The notes: generated by a model not told the origin, from the sequence alone. Positions 18,818-28,436 are shown, counted from the stretch's first letter. The stretch: DNA of 64,000 nt from an uncultured Bacteroidales bacterium (GCA_944321895.1 CALUNA010000016.1:19735-83734), one strand, 5' to 3'. Made by a program: numbers and translations.

Positions 18818-21800
18818 ATGAAATATAAACTGGTTTTTCTTTTAAGCCTGCTCCCTTGGTGGGGATTTGCTGCGGATGTCGCATTCAACTTCGAGACAGA
18901 AACCGCACCTGCCACACTGGTAAATAATGGTAGCGGCACACTTCAACTGGTTACAGCCCCCTATAAGGACGGCTCACACAGCCTGCAATGGAACTGGACA
19001 CAGACTTCAACCGAACTGCTAATTGATGAAGCACGTACACTGCAAGTTTGGCGCGACGGCGTGATTTTCTGGGTCTATAACCCGACACCATGCGAAAATC
19101 CGTTACGCTGCGAATTCCGCGACACGGACGGAAACGTACAGTACTATTTCGACTTTAATCTGAACTTCAAGGGATGGCGCATATGCCGTATCGGTTCCAA
19201 ATACATGAAAGGCGATAAAAAAGTACGTTCCAACCTGAAACTGTACCTGACATCACCGGAAGGAATGGCGGAAGGCACACTTTACATAGACCGCATGTCT
19301 TTCGTGTCGGACGTAAACTATCAGAATGCACCCGATGCACAACAGCCGGAAAACACGGACCTGACAGAATACAACAACCATTGGGCATATCTGTGGGAAT
19401 GGGAAAAACAGGAATACGACATACCGTTGCCTGATGCACTGACCGAAGAAAACAAGGCCAGCCTGGAACAAGTCAAAGCAGGAATAGATGCACAATTGTC
19501 AAAAAACTCCAGAATCAATACTGCTAAGACTTATTTTGAGAACGCGGGCATAAAAAGAGAAGGCGACTTCATCGTAGGTACACCTCTTGTCATGAACGAT
19601 GATGTAACGGATGGCGACATGAGTTTGGCAACCTTGGAGGTTATGCTATATGGCCTGGCACAGGATGCCTATTTCAACAACTCGGAAGAATCAAAGGAAA
19701 AATTCCTGTTGGCGTGGGACTTTGCACATGACCAAGGACTTGCTTGGGGCAGTTCCATGGGGAGCAACCACCACTATGGTTATAGCATCCGTGAAGTATT
19801 TTTAGGCATGTACCTGATGCGCGATGTGCTGCAAGAAACCGGCCGTCTGGATGAAGCGGCTGCCACATTATCCTATTGGAGCGGACTACCGGAATCGCGG
19901 GTGCCATTCAACAATACGCGCGACGGATTAGTGGATTGCTGGAACACCTTGCTGAACGGACGTGTCATAGCTGCCATCATGATGGACAATGAGCTTGAAA
20001 GCTACCGTGCCATGCAAGCCCTGACACGCTGGGTGGAAGGCTCGCTATTCCCGACCCCGGGAAATGTCGGCGGCATAAAGCCCGATGGTTGCGTATTCCA
20101 TCACGGCGGCCATTATCCGGCTTATGCCATCGGCGGATTAGCCACTTTGGGTGACTTCTTCGCATGTATCAACGGCACGGAGTTCAATGTATCTTCCGAT
20201 GCACGCATGAATCTTGCCAACGCCCTGTTCGCCATGAGCGAGTATTGCAATTTCAAGGATTGGCCGAACGGCATCAGCGGACGCCACCCGCTGGATGGCA
20301 GCATTAGCGCAGATGTAGTGGAAACCTTCGGACAACTAAGCCTGGCCGGCGGACTCTATCATGCAGAAGAAAGCATCGACTCCAAACTCGGTGCCGAATA
20401 CCTGCGTTTGGGCGGCACTGCACTCAAAGACACATTAGGAAAAGCGGGCATTACCAAAGGAGAAACGCCGCAAGGATTTTACGTATTCAACCACGCATGC
20501 CTGGGCATACACCGCTATCAGGAAAGCATGGTCAGCATGAAAGGTTACAACAGTGACGTATGGGGCTCCGAGATTTATACCTCGGAAAACCGATACGGAC
20601 GCTACCAGAGCTATGGCGCCGTGGAGATATTCAATGGCGGCGGAACAGAAGCATCCAACATTTCACGCTCCGGCAGCTGCTTCGTGGAAGCCGGCTGGGA
20701 CTGGAACCGGATTCCGGGAACCACAACCATACACCTGCCTTGGAACAGACTGGTTTGCCCGCAAAGCAGCACATTAATGGCACGCTCCAACGAAGATTTT
20801 GCAGGAGCATCAGCCCTGTCAGGCGAATACGGCATCTTCGGCATGAAACTGTGGGAAGAAAATGCAATCAACAACACCTATTATACAACCGACTTCAAGG
20901 CACGTAAATCCGTATTCGCATTCGGGAAACGACTGGTGTGCATAGGCAGCAACATCAGAAATTCGGAAGACACGTACAATACGGAAACCACCCTGTTCCA
21001 GAACCGTATTTCAGCACCGAGCAAAACAATAACCGTAAACGGCGAATCTGTTACGGCCATAAGTTACAGCAATACACTCCAATCAGCCGAGCCGGTCATA
21101 ATAAGCGACATTATCGGCAATTATTACCGCCTTGCGCCCAATATGGATTTACATATTGCCGGCGGTTCACAAAGTTCCATACAGAATAATGGCAAAACCG
21201 CAAGCTCAGGCAACTTCATAGCTGCATGGCTTAACCATGGAACTGCACCACAAAATGCCGCATACGAATACATGATCATGCTGAAACCCACGGAAGATGA
21301 AATTGCCGCATGGACAGAGAATCCGCAATACGAGGTTTTGCAATGCGACAGCAATGCACATATCGTCCACGACATGGAAAGCGACACATACGGCTATGTG
21401 ATTTATGAATCGTCCGAATCCTTGCCGGGCTATCTGCTGGGATGCACGGAAGAAACACTGGTACTGATGCATCTGATAGATGACAACAGCATGGCCATCA
21501 GCGTATGTGATCCATCCATTAACCTGCCGGAAAAAGTCAAGAACAGCGACCAGGCTGTCCTGCCAGGCGAACCCAAAACAAAAACATTAGTACTCCCCGG
21601 AACCACATGGGCCAGCGCTGACGATGGTTCATCACCGGAACTCCGGCAAGAAAACGGCAACACGGTGTTGGACGTAACATGCCTGCTCGGTGAACCGGTA
21701 GAATTCACACTGAAAAATCCGAGTGTCAATCTCACGGAGCACCTGAACGATGTTTCCGGAATCAGATACTACCGGCTCGATGAGAACCAGATATGCATAG

Positions 21801-21964
21801 ACGGAACAACGGATGCCGTGTCCGTCTATACGATAGATGGCCGACTCATGATCACCCAGACCGGCAAAACCGGGAAACGCATACTTCAATTGCCAAAATC
21901 GCAGGTATATCTGCTCAAGGCAAACCTGCCAGACCAGAAAACCGTTTATCAGTTAATCCTGTAG
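18818..21964 (+). CDS. Chondroitinase ABC-type polysaccharide lyase family 8 with C-terminal sorting-like tail
   Basis: A 1048-residue exported lyase that cleaves GalNAc/GlcNAc-uronic acid linkages by beta-elimination. It has a signal peptide (MKYKLVFLLSLLPWWGFA), an N-terminal carbohydrate-binding-like beta domain (~20-180), an alpha/alpha toroid (to ~550) and a C-terminal beta-sandwich region. It aligns by eye with Proteus vulgaris chondroitinase ABC I (catalytic H501, Y508, R560, E653). The matching residues are H429 and Y436 in HHGGHYPAY, R489 in SGRHP and E585 in VWGSEIY, with preserved spacing; flanking motifs RYGRYQS and GWDWNR are also present. The last ~70 residues (AVSVYTIDGRLMITQ...) look like a T9SS-type sorting tail that its sister PL8 lacks. 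Probable substrates are chondroitin and dermatan sulfates, perhaps hyaluronan. Confidence 0.93.
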   Translation: MKYKLVFLLSLLPWWGFAADVAFNFETETAPATLVNNGSGTLQLVTAPYKDGSHSLQWNWTQTSTELLIDEARTLQVWRDGVIFWVYNPTPCENPLRCEFRDTDGNVQYYFDFNLNFKGWRICRIGSKYMKGDKKVRSNLKLYLTSPEGMAEGTLYIDRMSFVSDVNYQNAPDAQQPENTDLTEYNNHWAYLWEWEKQEYDIPLPDALTEENKASLEQVKAGIDAQLSKNSRINTAKTYFENAGIKREGDFIVGTPLVMNDDVTDGDMSLATLEVMLYGLAQDAYFNNSEESKEKFLLAWDFAHDQGLAWGSSMGSNHHYGYSIREVFLGMYLMRDVLQETGRLDEAAATLSYWSGLPESRVPFNNTRDGLVDCWNTLLNGRVIAAIMMDNELESYRAMQALTRWVEGSLFPTPGNVGGIKPDGCVFHHGGHYPAYAIGGLATLGDFFACINGTEFNVSSDARMNLANALFAMSEYCNFKDWPNGISGRHPLDGSISADVVETFGQLSLAGGLYHAEESIDSKLGAEYLRLGGTALKDTLGKAGITKGETPQGFYVFNHACLGIHRYQESMVSMKGYNSDVWGSEIYTSENRYGRYQSYGAVEIFNGGGTEASNISRSGSCFVEAGWDWNRIPGTTTIHLPWNRLVCPQSSTLMARSNEDFAGASALSGEYGIFGMKLWEENAINNTYYTTDFKARKSVFAFGKRLVCIGSNIRNSEDTYNTETTLFQNRISAPSKTITVNGESVTAISYSNTLQSAEPVIISDIIGNYYRLAPNMDLHIAGGSQSSIQNNGKTASSGNFIAAWLNHGTAPQNAAYEYMIMLKPTEDEIAAWTENPQYEVLQCDSNAHIVHDMESDTYGYVIYESSESLPGYLLGCTEETLVLMHLIDDNSMAISVCDPSINLPEKVKNSDQAVLPGEPKTKTLVLPGTTWASADDGSSPELRQENGNTVLDVTCLLGEPVEFTLKNPSVNLTEHLNDVSGIRYYRLDENQICIDGTTDAVSVYTIDGRLMITQTGKTGKRILQLPKSQVYLLKANLPDQKTVYQLIL

Positions 21965-21998
21965 ACACACTTAACTACAACACACAAAAAATGAAAAT

Positions 21999-23207
21999 AT
22001 GAAACTCAGCAACTTGTACATGCCTCTATTGGCAACCATAATGCTTGCTTCATGCGGGCCAACGCAACAACAGAAAGAACAGACATGTTGCGACCTACAA
22101 AAAACCATCGACTTCGCCTCCAAACAGATAGGAAGGCAGGTACAGATCATTGAAGAATCCGGAAAAATACTGAATCCGCGTACCGTGTACAACGGAAAAA
22201 TCGAATATATCCCGAAAGACGACTGGACAAGCGGTTTTTTCCCCGGAACCATGTGGTACATGTATGACCTGACCCACGACAAGAAATGGATTGATTACGG
22301 CATCAAATATACCGAAGACCTGGATTCCATCAAATATTTGAAATGGCATCATGATGTAGGCTTCATGATTTATTGCAGTTACGGAAACGCTTATCGCATA
22401 ACCCAAAATCCTGCATACAAAGATGTCATTGTTGAAGCAGCCAGGTCACTCTCCACCCGTTTCCGTCCTGTTCCGGGCGTTATCCAATCATGGGATGAGG
22501 ACCGCGGATGGCAAGGAACACGCGGCTGGATGTGTCCGGTTATCATAGACAATATGATGAATCTGGAACTCATGTTCGAAGCCACCAGATTTTCCGGTGA
22601 TTCCACATTCCGCAACATCGCCATAAGCCATGCCAACGCTACATTGGAAAACCACTTCCGCGATGACTACAGCACATACCATGTTATCGACTACGACAAG
22701 GTAAAGGGCGGTGTACGGCACAAACAGACGGCCCAGGGCTATGCAGACGAATCCGCATGGGCACGCGGACAAGCATGGGCATTGTATGGTTTCACGGTAT
22801 GCTACCGCGAAACCAAAGACCCGCGCTACCTGGCACAGACAGACAGCATATACCACTATCTGTTTACACACAAGAACATGCCCGAAGATTTGGTCCCCTA
22901 TTGGGATTTCGATGCACCTGATATTCCGTATGAACCGCGCGATGCCTCTGCTGCAGCTGTCATTGCATCGGCCTTGTATGAGCTGAGTACCTACGGCAGA
23001 CCGGAATACAAAAAAACGGCGGACAAAATCATCGCATCTTTGTGCAGCTGCCGCTATCTGGCTATCCTGGGCACAAACGGAAACTTCCTGCTGATGCATT
23101 CAGTTGGCAGCATCCCGCATGACAGCGAAATAGACGTACCGCTGAACTATGCCGACTATTATTTTCTGGAAGCATTGACACGCAAAATAAATCTGGAACA
23201 ATCGTAA
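21999..23207 (+). CDS. GH88 unsaturated glucuronyl hydrolase, lipoprotein
   Basis: A 402-residue (alpha/alpha)6-barrel hydrolase. It removes the 4,5-unsaturated uronic acid that lyases leave at the non-reducing end, releasing GalNAc or GlcNAc. The two key aspartates of the family are visible as D119 in WHHDVGFMIYCSYGNAYR and D184 in VIIDNMMNLELMF, 65 residues apart (61 in the Bacillus enzyme). GWTSGFFPGTMW-type and ARGQAWALYGFTVCYR motifs are also present. The N-terminus ends LASC, a lipobox, suggesting anchoring to the periplasmic face of a membrane. It lies between the two PL8 genes, and its products feed the N-acetylhexosamine kinase at the end of the operon. Confidence 0.95.
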   Translation: MKLSNLYMPLLATIMLASCGPTQQQKEQTCCDLQKTIDFASKQIGRQVQIIEESGKILNPRTVYNGKIEYIPKDDWTSGFFPGTMWYMYDLTHDKKWIDYGIKYTEDLDSIKYLKWHHDVGFMIYCSYGNAYRITQNPAYKDVIVEAARSLSTRFRPVPGVIQSWDEDRGWQGTRGWMCPVIIDNMMNLELMFEATRFSGDSTFRNIAISHANATLENHFRDDYSTYHVIDYDKVKGGVRHKQTAQGYADESAWARGQAWALYGFTVCYRETKDPRYLAQTDSIYHYLFTHKNMPEDLVPYWDFDAPDIPYEPRDASAAAVIASALYELSTYGRPEYKKTADKIIASLCSCRYLAILGTNGNFLLMHSVGSIPHDSEIDVPLNYADYYFLEALTRKINLEQS

Positions 23208-23227
23208 CGGGAAACAGCCGTTTTCCG

Positions 23228-23235
23228 TACCTTTG
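23228..23235 (+). promoter_or_regulatory. Possible internal promoter for the second PL8 and nahK
   Basis: TACCTTTG matches the Bacteroidetes -7 box TAnnTTTG and lies 25 bases before the PL8 start, after a small inverted repeat (GGAAA...TTTCC region, 23211-23226). I see no convincing -33 element and no copy of the HTCS operator, so this may be a constitutive secondary promoter. Confidence 0.4.
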
Positions 23236-23260
23236 TCAATATCATGAAAAACACAAAAAA

Positions 23261-26200
23261 ATGGGCAAGAAAAAAATAATCCTATATTGTTTCTTGACGT
23301 TAGGATGGCTGGGGGGAGCTTCCGGGTTGCACGCCACAACCATGGAAGAATTTACCCACCCGGCCATTTTATCCTTTGAAAAGGGCATTGCACCGGCAGA
23401 AGCCGACAGCAATTCCACACTTTCCATCAGCACAAAACACTACAAACACCTGAAAAACAGCCTTGAATGGGAATGGAATGCCCCCAATGCACAATGGTTC
23501 ATACACATGCCTGTTAAATACAGCAACAAAAACACCTACGCAGACAACAACGCAATAGCAACTTTCGTATTCTGGATATATGCGGAAAAAGCCATTCCGA
23601 ATGACAAAATCAGAGTGGAATTTCTGAAAAACGGGCAAACATGCTGTTTCTTCGACTACGGTACAGACTTTACCGGCTGGCGTGGCGCATGGATTGCATT
23701 CGACAGGGACATGGAAGGGAAACCGCAACCCGACATGGACGAAATCCGGATTACAGCACCCAAAACGCCACACGGCAAATTCTACTTTGACCACATTATT
23801 CCGGTCTCTTTCCAGGATGTCCGCCATCACACGGCCGATTTCCAGGCTCCCTATGTCAATCAGGAAACCAACAGCCACTGGCTGGTGCTGTTATCATCAT
23901 GGCAAAACAATTTTGAAACGGAAATAGCAACCGGACTTTCTACCGACGAAAAAAACGGCATGCTCACCATTGAAAACAGGCTGGATGACCTATTGCTGGG
24001 AAACCGCAAGGCACAAAGCCTGAAACAACTGAAACAAAGCCTCGGGACATATCAGATCAAGCAAAACAACGATGGCAGTCTTAACGGATTACCCATCTTT
24101 TTTGAACGCTACGGTGAAACATATTCCTATCTGGGAGCAGCTCCCTACAACGTCATTTACAACAACGCGATGGGGCTTGTACAGGCCAATAAATTGTTGG
24201 ACGACCTGGCTGTAGCCTACCACCGTGCCGACAACCCACAAGAACGGCAAGAGATTGCACAAATGTACGTACTCTTCATGCGGCACATGCTCGACCAGGG
24301 ATTCCAGGCCGGAAGCGCAATGGGCACCCTACACCATCTGGGCTACAGCATGCGGAATTTTTACGTCGCATCATTCCTGATGCGCGATGTGCTGGCTGAA
24401 GCAGGACTGAAAAAACAAGTGCAGCAAGCCATGGAATGGTTCTCGGGAGCAGGTGAAGTAAAAAAGATGCCGCACGTTCCCGGAATGGACATAGATGCGT
24501 TCAACACAAGCCTCGTTCCACGGCTAAGCAGCATACTCATGCTGGACGACACACCGGAAAAAGCAGCTTATCTGCATTGCTTTGCACGCTGGATTGACAA
24601 CGGCATGGCATTCTCGGACGGCACTGCAGGTTCTTTCAAGATAGATGGAACCATATTTCATCACAGGCATAATTATCCGGCCTACGCCGTAGGCGGACTG
24701 GAGGGAGCGGTCAATGCCGTTTCATTGCTGCACAAAACAGCATTTGCCTTGCAACAGACAAGCCACGAACATTTGAAAAACGCCCTGCTGACCATGCGGA
24801 TATACTGCAACCTGCAAACATGGCCACTGTCACTCTCAGGAAGACATCCGGACGGCAAAGGACACTTGATTCCCGAACAGTTCGCACGCCTGGCCGCCTG
24901 CGGTTCACCTGATGGCACACAGGAAATAGACAGGGAGCTGGCTGCCGCCTACTTACGTTTGGTGCAGGACAAGCCCACCGGAACTGCGCGCAAATTCATT
25001 CAAACCGGCATAGAACCGGAAACATCGCCCAACGGCAATTGGGCATACAACTATTCTTGCCTTGCCGTACACCGGCGCGGTACGTGGTCGGCTACAGCCA
25101 TGGGACACAGCCGGTATTTATGGGCCACGGAATCCTATGTCGGAGCAAACCTTTACGGCCGTTACCTGAACCACGGGAATCTGCAGATTCTGTCAAAAGG
25201 AAACCCTGTTTCCAATTTCGGCTCAGGTTTCCGGCAGGAAGGCTGGGACTGGAACCACTTCCCCGGCACGACAGCCACTGAAATATCCATGCAGGATTTG
25301 AAAGCCGATATCAAAAACGTGGATGAAAATTCCGGCTATGAAGAAATGCTATTGTCCGATGAAACCTTTGCCGGAGCCGTCACCATTGGACAACAAAACG
25401 GAGCATTCGGCATGAAACTGCACGAACACGACAAATACAACGGTTCGCTCCGCGCACGGAAATCATATTTCTTTTTCGACAACCGCATTGTCGCGCTCGG
25501 AAGCGGAATAGTATCCACCCTACCGGAAAGTCCGCTACACACCACCCTGTTCCAGGTTTTTCTGGAACAACCGGAACAAAGCATTGGCATAGCCAATGAA
25601 AAAATTACGGATTTTCCATTTGAAACCACACTCAGCAACACATTGACCCAGCTGTCGGACGGCATGGACAATTATTTTTTCATCCGCAACGGGCAAGTAC
25701 ATGTGCAGAAAACATTGCAGCATTCCATGCACGAAGAAACCGGCCAGCCAACGGCAAACAACTTTGCCTTGGCATATATCGACCACGGCAATGCACCGGA
25801 AAACGGGCAATACGAATACATGATTCTGATACAACCAGGACCAGAAGAGCTGGCAACAACCGCCGCGCAGATGATTTCACCCAAAAAAGCCCCATACACC
25901 GTGCTGCAACATAACACACATGCACATATTGTTCGCGACAATCAAACGCAGACCACCGGATACATCCTGTTCGAAGCCGGTGAAATTGGCGCAAAGACAA
26001 CCATCAAGTCCGTTGATACGCCCTGCATGGCCATGACGACCGAATCCGGAAAGGAGATGACACTCAGCATATGCGATCCGGACCTGCATTTTTATGAAGG
26101 ACCGGCCGATGATGTTTACGATGAACAAGGCAAACGCATTGAACGAAGTGTCTATTCACGCACATGGATTGACAATCCTTCCGGCATGTCACAAATCAAA

Positions 26201-26338
26201 ATAACACTGCGCGGACAATGGACACCAGCCGAAGAATCGGAATTCTTCCAACTCATAAAATCAGACAGAAACTGCACAATATTTGCTGTCAGCTGCCAGC
26301 ATGGTTTTTCACGCGAAATCAAATTACATAAAAAATAG
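23261..26338 (+). CDS. Second chondroitinase ABC-type polysaccharide lyase family 8
   Basis: A 1025-residue exported PL8 lyase, diverged from the gene at 18818 but with identical spacing of the catalytic set: H468 and Y475 (HHRHNYPAY), R528 (SGRHP) and E624 (LWATESY). Flanking motifs LYGRYLN and EGWDWNHFPGTT are conserved. The signal peptide is MGKKKIILYCFLTLGWLGGASGLHA. Its C-terminus (QHGFSREIKL) ends like Proteus chondroitinase ABC, with no T9SS-like tail, so the two lyases probably work in different places (for example surface versus periplasm). Differences around the site (R469 where the other has G) may reflect an endo/exo or sulfation-pattern division of labour. nahK begins three bases after the stop. 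Confidence 0.92.
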   Translation: MGKKKIILYCFLTLGWLGGASGLHATTMEEFTHPAILSFEKGIAPAEADSNSTLSISTKHYKHLKNSLEWEWNAPNAQWFIHMPVKYSNKNTYADNNAIATFVFWIYAEKAIPNDKIRVEFLKNGQTCCFFDYGTDFTGWRGAWIAFDRDMEGKPQPDMDEIRITAPKTPHGKFYFDHIIPVSFQDVRHHTADFQAPYVNQETNSHWLVLLSSWQNNFETEIATGLSTDEKNGMLTIENRLDDLLLGNRKAQSLKQLKQSLGTYQIKQNNDGSLNGLPIFFERYGETYSYLGAAPYNVIYNNAMGLVQANKLLDDLAVAYHRADNPQERQEIAQMYVLFMRHMLDQGFQAGSAMGTLHHLGYSMRNFYVASFLMRDVLAEAGLKKQVQQAMEWFSGAGEVKKMPHVPGMDIDAFNTSLVPRLSSILMLDDTPEKAAYLHCFARWIDNGMAFSDGTAGSFKIDGTIFHHRHNYPAYAVGGLEGAVNAVSLLHKTAFALQQTSHEHLKNALLTMRIYCNLQTWPLSLSGRHPDGKGHLIPEQFARLAACGSPDGTQEIDRELAAAYLRLVQDKPTGTARKFIQTGIEPETSPNGNWAYNYSCLAVHRRGTWSATAMGHSRYLWATESYVGANLYGRYLNHGNLQILSKGNPVSNFGSGFRQEGWDWNHFPGTTATEISMQDLKADIKNVDENSGYEEMLLSDETFAGAVTIGQQNGAFGMKLHEHDKYNGSLRARKSYFFFDNRIVALGSGIVSTLPESPLHTTLFQVFLEQPEQSIGIANEKITDFPFETTLSNTLTQLSDGMDNYFFIRNGQVHVQKTLQHSMHEETGQPTANNFALAYIDHGNAPENGQYEYMILIQPGPEELATTAAQMISPKKAPYTVLQHNTHAHIVRDNQTQTTGYILFEAGEIGAKTTIKSVDTPCMAMTTESGKEMTLSICDPDLHFYEGPADDVYDEQGKRIERSVYSRTWIDNPSGMSQIKITLRGQWTPAEESEFFQLIKSDRNCTIFAVSCQHGFSREIKLHKK

Positions 26339-26341
26339 ATC

Positions 26342-27430
26342 ATGAAACATATTGCAGAACAATTTGCCATCACAACCGAAATCGGCGAAATCAGACCGCT
26401 GAAAATAGGCCACATCAATGACTCTTTTATCATTGACAGCAAGAATCCGGAAGATACGTCATACTTCCTCCAGAAAATCAACCATAATATCTTCAAGGAC
26501 GTTGCCGGACTCCAACGCAATATCCAACTGGTAACCGACCATCTGCGCAAAAAACTGCGTGAACGTGGCGAAACCGATTTGGACAGGAAAGTGTTGCGCC
26601 TGATTCCGACAAAAGACGGACAACTTTTCTACAAAGACGACAACGGGGAATATTGGCGCATCTACATAAACCTGCGGAATACGCACAGCTACGACATCAT
26701 TACCCCCGGACTGGCCGAGAAAGCCGGTGAAGCATTCGGTGACTTCCAGTGCATGCTCTCCGACATTGACACCGACCAGCTGATTGAGACCATACCCGAT
26801 TTTCACAACATGGAATTCCGACTGCAACAATTCAGGGAAGCAGTACAAGCCGACATTGCCGGACGCGTAGCCGAAACGCAATGGATGATTGATGAAATAG
26901 AAAAACGTGCCGAAGAAATGTGCACACCGCAACGCATGTGCCGTGAGGGACTGTTGCCCAAACGCATCAATCATTGCGACACCAAGGTGAACAACATGCT
27001 TTTCGACGAGCAGGGAAACGTAACCTGCATTGTCGATTTGGACACGGTCATGCCGGGACTGGTTCTTTCCGATTTCGGTGACTTCATGCGCACGGCCGCC
27101 AACACCGGCGCCGAAGACGACCCGAATCTGGACAATGTGGAAGTCAATCTGGACATATTCCAAGCCTATACAAAAGGCTACTTGCGGAAAGCCACTTTCC
27201 TGAGCCCAGTAGAGCTGGAATGGCTGCCTTTCGGTGCCAAGCTGTTGAGCTACATGCAGACCGTCCGTTTCCTGACCGACTACCTGAACGGTGACACCTA
27301 CTACAAAATAGCATCACCCAAGCACAACTGGCAACGCAGCAAAGCACAGTTCAAACTGCTGCAAAGCCAGGAAAAACATTTCGAAGAAATGAAACAGATT
27401 GTACACACTTGTGCACAAAAGCAGGCTTGA
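26342..27430 (+). CDS. nahK: N-acetylhexosamine 1-kinase (aminoglycoside phosphotransferase fold)
   Basis: A 362-residue cytoplasmic kinase of the choline/aminoglycoside kinase fold, matching the NahK family that phosphorylates GlcNAc/GalNAc at the anomeric carbon. Visible marks are the ligand and glycine-rich start LKIGHINDSFIID, the catalytic loop INHCDTKVNNMLFDE (base D213), and the metal-binding CIVDLDTVMPGLVLSDFGD. It follows the second PL8 gene by three bases, so the two are translationally coupled. In context it would convert GalNAc (chondroitin) or GlcNAc (hyaluronan), released by GH88 and the sulfatase, into sugar 1-phosphates for nucleotide-sugar synthesis. Family members are sometimes annotated 'mucin desulfatase'; the kinase call is much better supported. 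Confidence 0.88.
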   Translation: MKHIAEQFAITTEIGEIRPLKIGHINDSFIIDSKNPEDTSYFLQKINHNIFKDVAGLQRNIQLVTDHLRKKLRERGETDLDRKVLRLIPTKDGQLFYKDDNGEYWRIYINLRNTHSYDIITPGLAEKAGEAFGDFQCMLSDIDTDQLIETIPDFHNMEFRLQQFREAVQADIAGRVAETQWMIDEIEKRAEEMCTPQRMCREGLLPKRINHCDTKVNNMLFDEQGNVTCIVDLDTVMPGLVLSDFGDFMRTAANTGAEDDPNLDNVEVNLDIFQAYTKGYLRKATFLSPVELEWLPFGAKLLSYMQTVRFLTDYLNGDTYYKIASPKHNWQRSKAQFKLLQSQEKHFEEMKQIVHTCAQKQA

Positions 27431-27455
27431 CCACAAAAGCGGTATGTAAAAAAAT

Positions 27456-27482
27456 ATCCCGGCCAAAACGGTCGGGATTTTC
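27456..27482 (+). terminator. Terminator at the end of the glycosaminoglycan operon
   Basis: A stem ATCCCGGCC/GGTCGGGAT with a five-base loop is followed by TTTTCC, 26 bases after the nahK stop codon. Confidence 0.75.
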
Positions 27483-27507
27483 CATATCCGGCATAAATAC
27501 AATAAAA

Positions 27508-27538
27508 GAAACTGCCCGACACATAGCCAGGCAGTTTC
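27508..27538 (-). terminator. Terminator of the leftward T9SS cargo gene
   Basis: A nine-base-pair stem (GAAACTGCC with GGCAGTTTC) is followed, on the minus strand, by TTTTATT. It lies 27 bases past the stop of the leftward gene at 27565. Confidence 0.75.
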
Positions 27539-27564
27539 CTCATAAATTATGCTTAACTACTATT

Positions 27565-28377
27565 TTATTTTCTGATTTTCAGAGCACTCTTAATACCTTC
27601 GGCACGAACCAGATAAACACCGGACTGGAAAGAATCCATGTTGATGTTGCCATTGCCCTGTGCAACCTGTTTACCCAAAACATTGTAAACAACAATTTTC
27701 TTTGCCTGCGGATTCAGAATTTCACGACCGTTATAGGATATACCGGCATCGGCTATCGTATTGGAAAGAGCGGTACCTTGCAAATTCTCTATATTCACAC
27801 CAAATATGTTGCAAGTATTGGACATTACCTTGATAACGATATCACCTGCATAATATTCACCGGCTTCAAGTTCCATTTCAGCGCAATAACAATTTTTATC
27901 AGCATCAGCTTTTGTTTGAGTCACAGGGTCATATCCCAAAGCATCACATGAAATTGTAAGACCACGATCACTAGAACCATTAGGCTGCCAATAAACCTGA
28001 ACTTTTCCATTTGCCGTCATTGTAAAATCACCCAATTCTATTGAAGAGCCTGAAGCTGCGCGAAACATAGTACCTGTATATAGTGTATCCAACACTCCTG
28101 CTGCCGATAAATCTGGAGTATAACGAGCATCTGAATATCCACTTTTTTGATTCCAAGTATTTGCAGCCTCAGTTCCATCAGATTTTTCATATCCCTTAAA
28201 CACCGTACCATTACTTGCCGTTGCCCAAGTTGTAGAAGTTACAGTAACATCTACAAGATTAGCCTTTTCTGCCTCAATATCAAGATAATTACACACCTCC
28301 GGCAATGTTTTTACAATCTGTGCATTCATTGTCATTGCAGCCAAAATCGCTGCTCCAAAAAGTAATGTCTTTTTCAT
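27565..28377 (-). CDS. Secreted protein of unknown function with T9SS C-terminal sorting tail
   Basis: A 270-residue exported protein. The start at 28377 is chosen because MKKTLLFGAAILAAMTMNAQ is a signal peptide; the longer frame upstream overlaps the promoter. The middle (~30-200) is rich in Thr, Ser, Gly and aromatic residues with predicted beta strands (FTMTANGKVQVYWQPNGSS, EYYAGDIVIKVMSNTCNIFGVNIE), like a small carbohydrate-binding or adhesive beta sandwich. I do not recognise a named family. The last ~65 residues (IVVYNVLGKQVAQGNGNINM...SGVYLVRAEGIKSALKIRK) are a clear T9SS type A tail. It is a single-gene unit with its own promoter and terminator, convergent with the glycosaminoglycan operon, so a link to that operon is not established. 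Confidence 0.8.
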   Translation of the reverse strand: MKKTLLFGAAILAAMTMNAQIVKTLPEVCNYLDIEAEKANLVDVTVTSTTWATASNGTVFKGYEKSDGTEAANTWNQKSGYSDARYTPDLSAAGVLDTLYTGTMFRAASGSSIELGDFTMTANGKVQVYWQPNGSSDRGLTISCDALGYDPVTQTKADADKNCYCAEMELEAGEYYAGDIVIKVMSNTCNIFGVNIENLQGTALSNTIADAGISYNGREILNPQAKKIVVYNVLGKQVAQGNGNINMDSFQSGVYLVRAEGIKSALKIRK

Positions 28378-28428
28378 AATAAATTTGTTTTTAAAAATTG
28401 AGTAATTGGTTTGTTTAATCTTCTGCGG

Positions 28429-28436
28429 CAAAGATA
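28429..28436 (-). promoter_or_regulatory. -7 box of the T9SS cargo gene
   Basis: On the minus strand this reads TATCTTTG, a full match to TAnnTTTG, 51 bases before the start codon at 28377. No clear -33 TTTG is seen. Confidence 0.55.
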
